From Holtiella tumoricola (GTDB taxonomy: Bacteria > Bacillota > Clostridia > Lachnospirales > Cellulosilyticaceae): a DNA stretch of 64,000 nucleotides. The position numbers and the translations under genes are program-made. Positions 52,885 through 62,903 of this stretch are shown one piece after another (positions within the stretch are counted from its first letter, which is position 1; every line of letters begins with the position of its first letter). The stretch covers positions 1 through 64,000 of the forward strand of contig NZ_JAQIFT010000014.1 of assembly GCF_027857615.1 (NCBI RefSeq), given 5' to 3'. Under the pieces are notes generated by a model. That model saw nothing but the letters and a program-made list of their open reading frames with translations, made no database searches and was not told where the DNA came from.

Positions 52885-54180
52885 CTATTTTCTTTTAAAG
52901 TTAGGAAAACCAAATGCAATGGCTAATAGACCACAAATTCCCATAAGCATTGGATAATAAATATAAGGTAAAAGTTCCATTGGTGAAACAGCTGCAAGAC
53001 CTGCCGCTGCTAAGATTTGTGCACCATATGGAATCATCCCTTGCCAACAAGATGAGAAAATATCTAAAAGACTTGCTGTACGTCTTGGATCAATATCATA
53101 TTCCTCTGCAATGTCTTTCGCAAGTGGTCCCGCCATTACAATAGCAATGGTATTATTAGCTGTACAAAGATCTACTACGCTGACTAAAGCTGCAATACCA
53201 AACTCTGCACCTTTTTTACTTCTAATACACTTTTTAATGCTATTAAGCAAGAAGTCAATACCACCATTATGTTTAATAAGAGCTAATGTTCCTCCAATAA
53301 CAATAGAAAGCATTGCTAAGTCTTCCATACCCATCATTCCATCTCCAGCCGCTTGCATAAAGCCAAAGAAATCAAATGAACCATTAAACATTCCTATAAG
53401 ACCTGCAAAAACAGTCCCTCCCGCTAGTAATACAAATACGTTAACACCTACAAGTGCCCCTACAAGTACTGCAATATATGGTACTACCTGAATAAAGCTG
53501 TAAGTGTAAACACCTTTCATACTACCTTGGTATTTACTTGTTAAAATGGTCAATATAATAATCGTAATAATAGCTGCTGGTAATACAATTAAAAAGTTTG
53601 TTTTGAACTTATCTTTAAGCTCACATCCTTGTGTTCTAACAGCGGCAATTGTTGTATCCGAAATCATAGAAAGGTTGTCCCCAAACATACCTCCACCAAT
53701 AATAGCCCCAATAACTAAGGCTATTGGCATACCTGTTTCTTGTGCAATCCCAAGACCTATCGGTGTAAGAGCTGTAATCGTTCCTACTGATGTTCCCATT
53801 GAAATAGAAATGAAACAAGCAATAATAAATAATCCTGCAACTAATAAATGTGTTGGTAAAATAGATAAGCTAAGTTGTACAGTAGATTCAACTGCCCCCA
53901 TAGACTTGGCTACATTACTAAATGCACCTGCTAATAAGAAGATCATACACATTAAAATAATGTTGCTCTCTCCAGCACCTTTACAGAAAATCTCAAGTTT
54001 TGTTTGCATCTTCTCTTTTGGATTTAAAAGAAGTGCTACAGTTGCTGCAATTAAAAATGCCACAAGTACTGGCATTCTATAAAAATCTTGTGTTGCTATC
54101 CCAGTTCCAAGAAATAGTATTAAGAAAATTCCTATTGGCAAAAGGGCAAGGGCATTACCTTTTTTAGGCTCCTTTGTCAT
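52885..54180 (-). CDS. NhaC family sodium/proton antiporter
   Basis: Membrane protein of 431 residues with about 11-12 helices. The family segments include ISMGTSVGTITALTPIGLGIAQETG near 126-150, GGGMFGDNLSMISDTTIAAVRTQGCELKDKFKTN near 160-195, and NNTIAIVMAGPLAKDIAEEY near 340-360. NhaC proteins exchange Na+ for H+, and some carry malate/lactate or amino acids. It lies beside the membrane pyrophosphatase, which also works on ion gradients. Confidence 0.88.
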   Translation of the reverse strand: MTKEPKKGNALALLPIGIFLILFLGTGIATQDFYRMPVLVAFLIAATVALLLNPKEKMQTKLEIFCKGAGESNIILMCMIFLLAGAFSNVAKSMGAVESTVQLSLSILPTHLLVAGLFIIACFISISMGTSVGTITALTPIGLGIAQETGMPIALVIGAIIGGGMFGDNLSMISDTTIAAVRTQGCELKDKFKTNFLIVLPAAIITIIILTILTSKYQGSMKGVYTYSFIQVVPYIAVLVGALVGVNVFVLLAGGTVFAGLIGMFNGSFDFFGFMQAAGDGMMGMEDLAMLSIVIGGTLALIKHNGGIDFLLNSIKKCIRSKKGAEFGIAALVSVVDLCTANNTIAIVMAGPLAKDIAEEYDIDPRRTASLLDIFSSCWQGMIPYGAQILAAAGLAAVSPMELLPYIYYPMLMGICGLLAIAFGFPNFKRK

Positions 54181-54359
54181 ATCTAGTCTCCTTCTATTAT
54201 GTAAATTTACTCACTGTTATACATTACTATACAAATACATTACTTTTCAACATGTAATTTTTATCTATTAAAAATTTTCTCTTTCCTCCACCATTAAATT
54301 TTTTAATATGTTTATGATTTGAATCCCTTCATTCTTTAAATATCCAAATCTATAAGAAG

Positions 54360-54391
54360 AGGCTACTACATAAATGTAGTAGCCCCTCTCT
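54360..54391 (-). terminator. terminator of hppA
   Basis: GAGGCTACTACAT pairs with ATGTAGTAGCCCCTC with one bulged C around a short loop. Just past the hppA stop at 54394. Confidence 0.75.
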
Positions 54392-54393
54392 AT

Positions 54394-56493
54394 TTAAAAA
54401 ATATGCCACGTTAAAATAAACATTCCAAATACAATAGATACCATCGCCATAAGCTTAATAATAATATTAATAGCTGGCCCAGCTGTATCTTTAAACGGAT
54501 CACCTACTGTATCTCCAACTACAGCTGCTTTATGGCTATCAGAACCTTTACCACCAAAGTTACCTTCTTCTATATACTTCTTCGCATTATCCCAAGCACC
54601 ACCTGAATTAGCCATCATAACTGCTAAAATAAATCCTGTTGTTGTGGCGCCTGCCAAAAGGCCTGCTACCCCATTAGGACCTAGTAATAAACCTACTACT
54701 AAAGGTGTACCTATACCTATCAAAGCCACTTTAATAAGTTCTTTTTGTGCTGCCTTTGTACAAATATCTACACAAGATGCATAATCAGGCTCTGCTTTCC
54801 CTTCCATAAGCCCTGTAATCTCTTTAAATTGCCTTCTAACTTCTAATACAATTTTACTTGCTGCATTCCCTACTGCATTCATGGTAAAAGCAGCAAATAC
54901 AAAAGTAGCCATTCCTCCTATAAACAACCCAATCAATACTTGTGGATTAAGAAGAGACAAATTAAAAGCAAAATCTATATTATTCTTCTGTACTAACAAC
55001 TCAATAGAATCTTTATACGCTGCAATAAAAGCTAAAGCAGTTAATGCTGCTGAGCCAATTGCAAAACCTTTACCTGTAGCTGCTGTTGTATTGCCTAATG
55101 AATCTAGAGCATCTGTACGTTTACGTACTTCTGGGTCAAGTCCTGCCATCTCTGCTATACCACCTGCATTATCTGCTACCGGTCCATATGCATCTGTTGC
55201 TAATGTAATACCTAATGTTGAGAGCATACCTACTGCTGAAATTGCAATTCCATATAAACCAAGATTAAAGTTCTCCATACCACCTGATAATATAAAACTT
55301 ACGATAACAGAAATACCTACTATAATAACTGGCACTGCTGTAGAAAGCATACCTACTGATAGACCTGTAATAATAACTGTGGCAGAACCTGTTGTTGAAG
55401 ATTCTGCAATATGTTTAGTAGGTTTATAACTAGAATTTGTATAATACTCCGCAAAGAAACCAATTCCTATTCCTGCTACAAGACCACTAATAATTGAAAA
55501 ATAGATACCTATATACTCATTTCCTAATACACCTGTCACAATAAAATAAGATACACCTACAATCAAAGCTGCTGCAATATATACCCCACGTCTTAATGCA
55601 CTTAAAAGTTTCTTTTGAGATACTTCCTCTCCTGTCTTTACAAAGAAACTACCTATAATAGATGCAATAACACCTGTTGCTGCTACAACTAAAGGGATCA
55701 TAACACCACTTAATGATAAACCTGCTGAAACAGCTAATACACAAGAAGATAATACTGCACCTACATAGGATTCATATAAATCTGCACCCATTCCAGCTAC
55801 GTCCCCTACATTATCCCCTACATTATCTGCTATAACAGCTGGATTACGTGGATCATCTTCTGGTATACCTGCTTCTACTTTCCCAACCAAATCGGCACCT
55901 ACATCCGCTGCTTTTGTAAATATGCCTCCACCCACTCTAGCAAACAACGCCATAGTAGAAGCACCCATTCCAAAAGTAAGCATTGTAGATGTAATATTTA
56001 CAACTCTTTCTGCTACTGGCAGTGCCCTATAGTACCAATCCAATATATAATACCAAATGCTCAAATCTAAAAGCCCAAAGCCTACTACCACAAATCCCAT
56101 TACTGCACCACTTGAAAAGGCCACCTTAAGCCCTTTATTTAGACTTTTTGTGCAAGCTGTTGTTGTTCTACTATTAGCTAGTGTAGCAATCTTCATTCCT
56201 ATAAAGCCACTTAATCCTGAAAATACACCACCTGTAATAAAAGCAAATGGTACAAAAATTGAAACATACCCCATACACCCTAACACAAATAATAAAATAA
56301 ACATTGCAATAAAAAATAAGCCAACACCTTTGTATTGCCTCCTTAGGTATGCATTAGCACCTATTCGTATTTTTTTTGCAATATCTTTGACTTCTTGCGT
56401 ACCCTCTTCCATCTTAGAAATTTTTATTCCTTTGTAAAGTGCAAAAATGAGTGCTAATGCTGCACCAATAGGTGCTAATACCATTAAATCCAT
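54394..56493 (-). CDS. hppA: membrane-bound ion-pumping pyrophosphatase
   Basis: Couples pyrophosphate hydrolysis to Na+ or H+ transport. Protein of 699 residues and about 16 helices. The catalytic loops are DVGADLVGKVEAG and DDPRNPAVIADNVGDNVGD near 200-235, with KAAVVGDTVGDPFKDTAGP near 655-673. GNTTAATGKG near 470 carries Ala where potassium-independent enzymes have Lys, so a K+-dependent enzyme is expected. Whether Na+, H+ or both are pumped cannot be decided from what I can see. Confidence 0.95.
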   Translation of the reverse strand: MDLMVLAPIGAALALIFALYKGIKISKMEEGTQEVKDIAKKIRIGANAYLRRQYKGVGLFFIAMFILLFVLGCMGYVSIFVPFAFITGGVFSGLSGFIGMKIATLANSRTTTACTKSLNKGLKVAFSSGAVMGFVVVGFGLLDLSIWYYILDWYYRALPVAERVVNITSTMLTFGMGASTMALFARVGGGIFTKAADVGADLVGKVEAGIPEDDPRNPAVIADNVGDNVGDVAGMGADLYESYVGAVLSSCVLAVSAGLSLSGVMIPLVVAATGVIASIIGSFFVKTGEEVSQKKLLSALRRGVYIAAALIVGVSYFIVTGVLGNEYIGIYFSIISGLVAGIGIGFFAEYYTNSSYKPTKHIAESSTTGSATVIITGLSVGMLSTAVPVIIVGISVIVSFILSGGMENFNLGLYGIAISAVGMLSTLGITLATDAYGPVADNAGGIAEMAGLDPEVRKRTDALDSLGNTTAATGKGFAIGSAALTALAFIAAYKDSIELLVQKNNIDFAFNLSLLNPQVLIGLFIGGMATFVFAAFTMNAVGNAASKIVLEVRRQFKEITGLMEGKAEPDYASCVDICTKAAQKELIKVALIGIGTPLVVGLLLGPNGVAGLLAGATTTGFILAVMMANSGGAWDNAKKYIEEGNFGGKGSDSHKAAVVGDTVGDPFKDTAGPAINIIIKLMAMVSIVFGMFILTWHIF

Positions 56494-56654
56494 ATTTATC
56501 CCTCCTAAGAATTTACACTAATATGGATGGTTCTACTCTATTTTTATGCTGAATTTTTCTAACTATGAATAATACTGCACTCTACAAACTTCTTTTAATA
56601 GTTTATAATAAGAACGGTTAAACTAGATTTATTAAATCCATTGGAGGAATAGCT

Positions 56655-59021
56655 GTGTTTAAAAACAAATTCAACCTAGTCAAATATGGTATATGGCTTA
56701 TCTTATTTTGTATAGGTTTTTTATTCATTTATAAACCTTTAACTTCTGTACATTTATCTCTTGTCCTAGATACTTTAAGACATGCACCTTTCTTACATAT
56801 GTGCCTCTTATTTATAGGAGGACTTATGGTGGTATCCCTTACTACCCTCTATGACCTTATTGTATGTCATGCTTTTAAACTTAACCTAAAAGACTTAGAT
56901 ATCTTTAAGATTTCCTGGATAGCTTCTGCAGCCATAAACTTTGCAGAATATGATGACCGCAGAAAAGGAAGTTTACGCTATCATCTCTATTGTAGTGAAG
57001 GAGTCGATTCTCAAAAAGCTCTCTTCTTAGATTCGCTTAAAAATATGTTGCTCTTTAACACAGATGGTGCACTTCCTATTACATTCCGCCTGAACTTCTT
57101 AACTCGTGCAAAGCTTATGTTCAGTGTGACACTAAGATGGACAATAACAGGGTTATTCTTTTGCCTAATCTTTAAATTGTTTGAGGTTCCTTTTGATCTC
57201 TTACAAGTATTACTTGTATTTGGTTTTTCTATTTTTATCTCTACTATTAGTTTAGTACCTTATGGATTAGGAATCTTTGAATTAGTAAGCTTCATTTTAT
57301 TACATGCTCTAGGATATAGCCCTGATGATTTAGTACTCGTTCTTATTACCTTTAGAATTTTCTATTCTCTTATTCCTTGGATACTTACACTATTTATCCT
57401 TGCACTAGGCCCAAGTGAGAATCAAAAATCAAAGCTTAATAAAGGTCAAAAACAACTGGTCAATCTACTCAGTGTAAAATCTTTTGCATCCCTTATTTTC
57501 TTTTCTGGTATTTTGCTTATTATCTCTGCCTCATTACCAGAAGAAACCATGCGCCTTTCACTTATTCATCAGGTCTTTTCCTTTGAATCTGTAAATGCAT
57601 TTCGAATAAGTACAATGGGTGCAGGTTTGATACTACTTATTCTTTCTAAAGGTATTTGGGATAAAGTAAGCTTTTCCTACAGCATTACTTTATTTACTTT
57701 AGTGACAGGAAGTCTATTAGCTCTACTAAAAGGATTAAATATAGAAGTTGCATGCTTATTAATACTCATTGCTTTTCTACTTGCTCCAGCAAAACAAGTA
57801 TTCTATAGAAAGGGTTCTACTCTTCAATGGAAAAAGGTATCGTTTTACTTTGTATGTACAACTACTATCAGCTTATTGTATGTCTTAATCTATAACTACT
57901 TTACCCAATTTAATCCTTCTTTAGTATTTAAGTCTATCTCAACATTCCACATTGTAGATACGGTTATCTTCCTTTTATTCATGCTAGTGAGTGCATGCTT
58001 GTTAAATGCTCTTTCTATCAAACGCACGGATTTTATCTATCCTACAGATGAAGACCTAGAAGAACTTAAAAGCTTTCTTACTCAATATGAAGGTAATGCT
58101 ATGACTCATCTCCTATTCCTAAAAGATAAGTGTTTCTTCTATACACTAGATAAACAAGTACTCATTGCTTATCGTCCTTATAAAGATAAATTAATGGTAT
58201 TAGGCGATCCTATTGGAAATCCTAAGCTTTTTAAAGAAGCCATCAATAACTTTAGACAATTTGCAGATCAGTATGATATGATTCCTATCTTTTACGAAAT
58301 TACTGAAGATAAACTCCCTATTTATCACGAAAATGGCTTTAAGTTCCTCAAACTTGGTGAAGAAGCTGTTGTTGATTTAAAAGAGTTTACACTGGCAGGT
58401 AAAAAAGGTGCACCCCTTCGTACTATTAAAAACAAAATGAATCGTGGAGAACTCACTTTTGAGCTTTTAAATACACCATTAGAGCCTGAACTTATGACTA
58501 AGCTTCATCATATTTCAGAACTTTGGTTAGATGGTCGTTCTGAAAAAGAATTCTCTCTCGGTGCCTTTGACGAAGACTATATCAATCTTGCTCCTGTAGG
58601 TATTATTAAGGTAGAAGATGAGATTGTAGGCTTTGCAACCATTATGCCTATGTATAATAAGCATACTATTTCATTAGATTTAATGCGTCTTATTCCTAAT
58701 CCACCTAATGGAGCTATGGATGCACTCTTTATCGGACTTATAGAATGGGCTATTAGTGAACAATATGACTATTTCATCTTAGGAAAAGCCCCCCTTTCTA
58801 ATGTAGGTATGAATCAATTTTCTACTACTAAAGAAAAGGTTGCTAAATACATTTATCACTATGGCAATAAAATATATAGTTTCAAAGGACTACGAAAGTA
58901 TAAAGAAAAATTCTATCCCGAATGGAAAAGTAGTTATCTTGCTTATCCAAAAGATACACACCTTCCAAGTGCACTTATTCAACTTACAAAGATGATTAGT
59001 GGTTCAAAAGATGATAAATAG
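56655..59021 (+). CDS. mprF: bifunctional lysylphosphatidylglycerol flippase/synthetase
   Basis: Protein of 788 residues. Residues about 10-480 are hydrophobic flippase helices, with a DUF2156/GNAT-like aminoacyltransferase at about 490-775 (EEAVVDLKEFTLAGKKGAPLRTIKNKMNRGELTFELL and GFATIMPMYNKHTISLDLMRL are family-typical). It transfers Lys (or Ala) from tRNA to phosphatidylglycerol and moves the lipid to the outer leaflet, lowering surface charge. It starts at GTG behind TGGAGG. A weak -10 TATAAT is at 56604-56609. It converges with the envelope two-component operon. Confidence 0.88.
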   Translation: MFKNKFNLVKYGIWLILFCIGFLFIYKPLTSVHLSLVLDTLRHAPFLHMCLLFIGGLMVVSLTTLYDLIVCHAFKLNLKDLDIFKISWIASAAINFAEYDDRRKGSLRYHLYCSEGVDSQKALFLDSLKNMLLFNTDGALPITFRLNFLTRAKLMFSVTLRWTITGLFFCLIFKLFEVPFDLLQVLLVFGFSIFISTISLVPYGLGIFELVSFILLHALGYSPDDLVLVLITFRIFYSLIPWILTLFILALGPSENQKSKLNKGQKQLVNLLSVKSFASLIFFSGILLIISASLPEETMRLSLIHQVFSFESVNAFRISTMGAGLILLILSKGIWDKVSFSYSITLFTLVTGSLLALLKGLNIEVACLLILIAFLLAPAKQVFYRKGSTLQWKKVSFYFVCTTTISLLYVLIYNYFTQFNPSLVFKSISTFHIVDTVIFLLFMLVSACLLNALSIKRTDFIYPTDEDLEELKSFLTQYEGNAMTHLLFLKDKCFFYTLDKQVLIAYRPYKDKLMVLGDPIGNPKLFKEAINNFRQFADQYDMIPIFYEITEDKLPIYHENGFKFLKLGEEAVVDLKEFTLAGKKGAPLRTIKNKMNRGELTFELLNTPLEPELMTKLHHISELWLDGRSEKEFSLGAFDEDYINLAPVGIIKVEDEIVGFATIMPMYNKHTISLDLMRLIPNPPNGAMDALFIGLIEWAISEQYDYFILGKAPLSNVGMNQFSTTKEKVAKYIYHYGNKIYSFKGLRKYKEKFYPEWKSSYLAYPKDTHLPSALIQLTKMISGSKDDK

Positions 59022-59051
59022 AGGGCTGTTGCAGATATGCAACAGCCCTCT
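59020..59051. terminator. bidirectional terminator at the mprF stop
   Basis: AGAGGGCTGTTGCA (59020-59033) pairs perfectly with 59038-59051 around GATA. The mprF stop overlaps the stem. Confidence 0.9.
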
Positions 59052-59062
59052 ATTTGTAATGC

Positions 59063-59761
59063 TTAATCAATACCAAATTTGTATCCTACTCCCCAAACAG
59101 TAAATACATACATTGGATCCCTCGGATTTTCTTCTATCTTCTCTCTTAGTTTTCTAATATGCACCATTACTGTATTTGTATTTTCAAAATATGGCTGCCC
59201 CCATACACGTTCATAGATTGTTTCTGTCTTAAAGGTAATACCTTTGTTTACCCATAACAGCTTCAATATGCCATACTCTGTTGGTGTGAGTGGTACTTCT
59301 ACATTATTTTTATACACTTTCCCTGCTTCTAAATCCATTGCAAGTTCGTCTTCTTCTAAAATATTTTCCTTATTTTTAGAAAAAGCATTAAGTTTTGTTG
59401 CACGTCTAAGCTGTGCCTTTACTCTTGCAATAAGCTCTAAAGGATTAAATGGTTTTGCAAGATAATCATCCGCCCCTACTGATAACCCCATTATTTTATC
59501 AATGTCTTCTGTTTTTGCTGAAAGCATAATAATGGGTACATTAGATGTTTGACGAATCTCCATACAGGCATCAATACCATTTACTTCTGGCATCATTACA
59601 TCTAATATAACTAAATCTACTTCTACTTCTTTCATTACTTTTAGTGCAGCTAAACCTGTACCTGCTAAAATGATTTCATAGCCTTCATTTCGTAAATATA
59701 TTCCTACTAAATCTCTAATTTCTTTCTCATCATCTACAACTAAAATTCTTGCTGTTTCCAT
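59063..59761 (-). CDS. OmpR-family response regulator
   Basis: Protein of 232 residues. Receiver domain about 4-118: acidic DD at 10-11, phospho-acceptor Asp54 in VILDVMMPE, Lys in YLAKPFNP near 105. OmpR winged helix about 135-230 with GILKLLWVNKGITFKTETIYERVWG and NTVMVHIRKLREKIEENP. ATG at 59761 has GAGGTGA upstream and lies ten bases after the kinase stop. Last gene of the operon. Resembles VanR/WalR-type regulators; its targets are unknown. Confidence 0.93.
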   Translation of the reverse strand: METARILVVDDEKEIRDLVGIYLRNEGYEIILAGTGLAALKVMKEVEVDLVILDVMMPEVNGIDACMEIRQTSNVPIIMLSAKTEDIDKIMGLSVGADDYLAKPFNPLELIARVKAQLRRATKLNAFSKNKENILEEDELAMDLEAGKVYKNNVEVPLTPTEYGILKLLWVNKGITFKTETIYERVWGQPYFENTNTVMVHIRKLREKIEENPRDPMYVFTVWGVGYKFGID

Positions 59762-59771
59762 TTTAATCACC

Positions 59772-61682
59772 TCATTCTACAGCTTTTCGTAATTTGACGT
59801 TGAAACTAATCATATCCTGATCAAGTTGCGCCCATATCTTGCCTTCATGCATATCTACTATATTCTTCGCGATAGCTAGGCCTAATCCACTACCGCCAGC
59901 TGTACTATTTCTAGAGCTATCACTACGATAAAATCTATCAAATAGTTTAGGTAAATCTTCTTGTTTAAGCTGATTACTCGTATTACGTACTGTTACATAA
60001 ATATATTCTCTTGTTTCTTGTATAACAACCTGAATTCTGCCTCCCTCTTCTGAGTACTTAATAGCGTTCTCAATGAGGTTTTCAAATACACGGGTAATCT
60101 TCATTACATCCACCCATGCATTGGTTTCCTTTGCTGCAAGATGATAAGTAATGTTAATGGATTTCTCTTCTGCAAGTGGCATTAATTCTTCTGTAAGCTG
60201 GCTCACTAGAGTAGCTATAGAAAGTTGTTCTTTTTTAAGTTTAACAGAGCGATTGCTAAGCTTTGTATACTCAAATAAATCTTCTATTAAAATTTTCAAA
60301 CGTTCAGCTTTATTATAGGCAATTTCTAAATATTTTGCACCCTCTTCTTCATCTAGTGCTTTATTTTCTTTTACAAGTCCAATATAGCCAATAACAGAAG
60401 TTAAAGGTGTTCTTAAGTCATGAGCTACATTGGTAATTAACTCACTTTTTGTCTTTTCTGATTGAGCACGCTCTTTCATTTGCTCTTTCAGTTCATACTC
60501 CATCTTAGTCATAGCACTAGCAACGCGAGCCAGTTCATCTTCTCCTCGCTTTTCAACCTCAAAATCTAAGTCACCCTTAGAGATTTCACCTAAGCAATAT
60601 CCTAAATACTCAATGTACTTAATCTTTGACTTCGTTCCTCTCAAGATAATATAAATAAATACACCAACACCTACTAAAAAGCCTAATACAGCTGCTGTAT
60701 CTGTATAGTATCCCTTCTCTACCCCTGTTAAAGTAGTATTGTTCATAATATAATGTACTTCACCTTCAATAATAACAGGATATAGGCTTGTTCTTTGTTC
60801 TTGCCCCTGTGCCTCTGTTGAAAGTGAAGATTTTCTAATTGCTTCTAAAAGATCTATACTTTTAATAAAGCTATCACCATAAATAATATTTCCTTTGCTA
60901 TCTATAAGAAACGTTTTAGTATCACTAGCATAGCTAATATTAGCATCTAGACGATTTAGAACATACTTAACAGCTTCTTTTTTCAATCGGCTCTCGGTTA
61001 GGTCTTGTTGATCAAAAAATGTATTAAGTACTGCAACAACTTCTTCCTCTGTCCATTTATCATTGTCAATTAAACTTGCTAGTTGTTGATATACCTTTTG
61101 TATTTCTTCATCTGAAATAGCATAAATATCACTTTTAACTGATTCTATAGCATCATTATAACGTCCATAATTGCCTTCATATTCTAAGCTTTTCATTTCA
61201 ACTAACACTTGTGATAAATAGCTTATACTAGCATCATCATTTTGAATAGCTATAATGGTTTCATATAATTCATCTAAATCTAAGCGTTGTATTAGACTAG
61301 CATATTCCATATCATTGATTTGTCTTACAGCTTGTGTTAACTTACTCTGAAGTTGCTTATTGGCCTCTGTGTAATCCATATAGGTATAGTAACCTACATC
61401 AAGCGCTCTTCCTATATTTGTTGTAAAAACACACGCTATTCCCGATAGTATAAAAGCTATAAAAACCATCCATAATATTTGTAGCCTGATACTCTCTAGG
61501 ACCTTCTTTTTATAAGTAGCACAAAGGGCACAGCTTTTACTTCTTAGCTGTGCTCCTAATGTTTCCATCCTACTTGGGCCTTGTTTTTTATTTCGTTGCT
61601 TTTCCTCTTTTTTATTTCGTTTCTTCTCTTCTTTTTTCTTCTCTTTTCCGTTTTCCCTTTTGGATTTCCTAAACATTTTCAT
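59772..61682 (-). CDS. sensor histidine kinase
   Basis: Protein of 636 residues. A strongly basic, lysine-rich cytoplasmic N-terminus (about 1-40) with a near-repeat of KKRNKKEEKQRNKK type precedes a membrane helix (near 65-90), a large outer sensor (about 90-330) and a second helix (near 330-350). HAMP-like segment, then HisKA with the phosphoacceptor His in NVAHDLRTPLTSVIGYI, and HATPase with NAIKYSEEGG and GSGLGLAIAKNIVDMH. Cognate kinase for the response regulator ten bases downstream. Confidence 0.93.
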   Translation of the reverse strand: MKMFRKSKRENGKEKKKEEKKRNKKEEKQRNKKQGPSRMETLGAQLRSKSCALCATYKKKVLESIRLQILWMVFIAFILSGIACVFTTNIGRALDVGYYTYMDYTEANKQLQSKLTQAVRQINDMEYASLIQRLDLDELYETIIAIQNDDASISYLSQVLVEMKSLEYEGNYGRYNDAIESVKSDIYAISDEEIQKVYQQLASLIDNDKWTEEEVVAVLNTFFDQQDLTESRLKKEAVKYVLNRLDANISYASDTKTFLIDSKGNIIYGDSFIKSIDLLEAIRKSSLSTEAQGQEQRTSLYPVIIEGEVHYIMNNTTLTGVEKGYYTDTAAVLGFLVGVGVFIYIILRGTKSKIKYIEYLGYCLGEISKGDLDFEVEKRGEDELARVASAMTKMEYELKEQMKERAQSEKTKSELITNVAHDLRTPLTSVIGYIGLVKENKALDEEEGAKYLEIAYNKAERLKILIEDLFEYTKLSNRSVKLKKEQLSIATLVSQLTEELMPLAEEKSINITYHLAAKETNAWVDVMKITRVFENLIENAIKYSEEGGRIQVVIQETREYIYVTVRNTSNQLKQEDLPKLFDRFYRSDSSRNSTAGGSGLGLAIAKNIVDMHEGKIWAQLDQDMISFNVKLRKAVE

Positions 61683-61688
61683 CCCTCT

Positions 61689-62900
61689 TTATTTAGTAAT
61701 ATAGACATTTCCATATCTAGAACCAATAAACATTTTCATAGCTTCATCACCATAATAGATTCTTTTAAGTCCACTATTAATATTTTCACTTTTCACTTCA
61801 AAATCTATAAATATATTGCGATCTTCACTTGTTTCTTCTATTGTATTGCCATAATCATCTTCATAGCTATAATAACTTTCATCCATTTGTTTTTTAATTT
61901 CAAAACCTGTAATACTTTCTGGAAGTACTGCATGGACATTTATTTCATCGCCAAGGATTTCTACACGTTTAGGTGTATTTGTTGGATATAACTTAACATC
62001 TCCACTATACCCCTCAACTATTACATTTTGAAGATTTCCTTTTAAATTTACATCTGTATATTCTGAAGTATGAACTGTTGCATTATATGGTGTGCTACTA
62101 TTAGCAACTAAGCTACTACTATTTGTATTCAAGTTAAGTTCTCTTACCTTACCATCTACCACAATGTCACCATAGCTCTTGTTAATATTAAGCTTAGCTT
62201 CTAAATCGCTTTCAATAGTAAGTGTATCATCTGAACCATGATATTGACCTTTTGTCACATCAACTGATGCAATTTGTCCTTTTAGCTGTGCTGCAAATCC
62301 ACCTTGTAATTTAACTTGGGCTGGTGTGTTAGATACAATTTCAACTGATCCATTATTCGCTACAATATCAATATTATTATAACTTCCTTTTAAAGAAAGG
62401 TCGATGGATGAAACATCCAAATTCACATTTTTAATATTAGCCGTTGAGCTTAATGAAAAAGGATATCTACCATAATTTGTTGAGTTTGTTGATACATTTA
62501 AAGTGTCCATATCTTGCTGTGGAATGTACACAACGAGTTCTTCTTTTACATTATTTGTAAATATAAAAATCTCTGTGTTTTGAATCTCTTTTAAGTTGAT
62601 GCGTGAAGTATCTCCTTCACTTGTTACATCTAATTTAAACTTTGGCTCTGGAAACATAACGCCATTGCCTGTTGCTTCAAATGTTACATAGGCTTGACCA
62701 TCTGTTGGTACGATACGGACTGGTACATCTGAATTGATATATAAATTCTTAAGCGCTGTAGCTTTAAGCTCTTGTCTTTCATTTACTTCATATACTGTTT
62801 GATTGGTTTTGTACATTTCACCAAGTGTAACGCCTGTACCTACTACACCTATCCCTATTAATACTAAACATCCTGCTACAAAAAATTTTAAGGCTTTCAT
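61689..62900 (-). CDS. DUF4097-like beta-helical envelope protein
   Basis: Protein of 403 residues. One N-terminal membrane anchor (about 5-28). The rest is a repeat-rich beta structure (for example NVNLDVSSIDLSLKG, NIDIVANNGSVEIVS and NLKGNLQNVIVEGYSGDVKLYP) like the DUF4097 beta-helix, facing outside. DUF4097 proteins often sit with two-component systems and phage-shock-like genes. Six bases before the kinase gene and three after the previous gene, so in one operon. Sensing or structural role is unproven. Confidence 0.72.
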   Translation of the reverse strand: MKALKFFVAGCLVLIGIGVVGTGVTLGEMYKTNQTVYEVNERQELKATALKNLYINSDVPVRIVPTDGQAYVTFEATGNGVMFPEPKFKLDVTSEGDTSRINLKEIQNTEIFIFTNNVKEELVVYIPQQDMDTLNVSTNSTNYGRYPFSLSSTANIKNVNLDVSSIDLSLKGSYNNIDIVANNGSVEIVSNTPAQVKLQGGFAAQLKGQIASVDVTKGQYHGSDDTLTIESDLEAKLNINKSYGDIVVDGKVRELNLNTNSSSLVANSSTPYNATVHTSEYTDVNLKGNLQNVIVEGYSGDVKLYPTNTPKRVEILGDEINVHAVLPESITGFEIKKQMDESYYSYEDDYGNTIEETSEDRNIFIDFEVKSENINSGLKRIYYGDEAMKMFIGSRYGNVYITK

Positions 62901-62903
62901 GGA

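Noticed and set aside
53546..54082. Plus-strand frame of 178 codons opposite the NhaC gene
   Set aside because: Exact shadow of a clear membrane transporter; Ile/Pro/Ala-rich antisense composition and no start signal.
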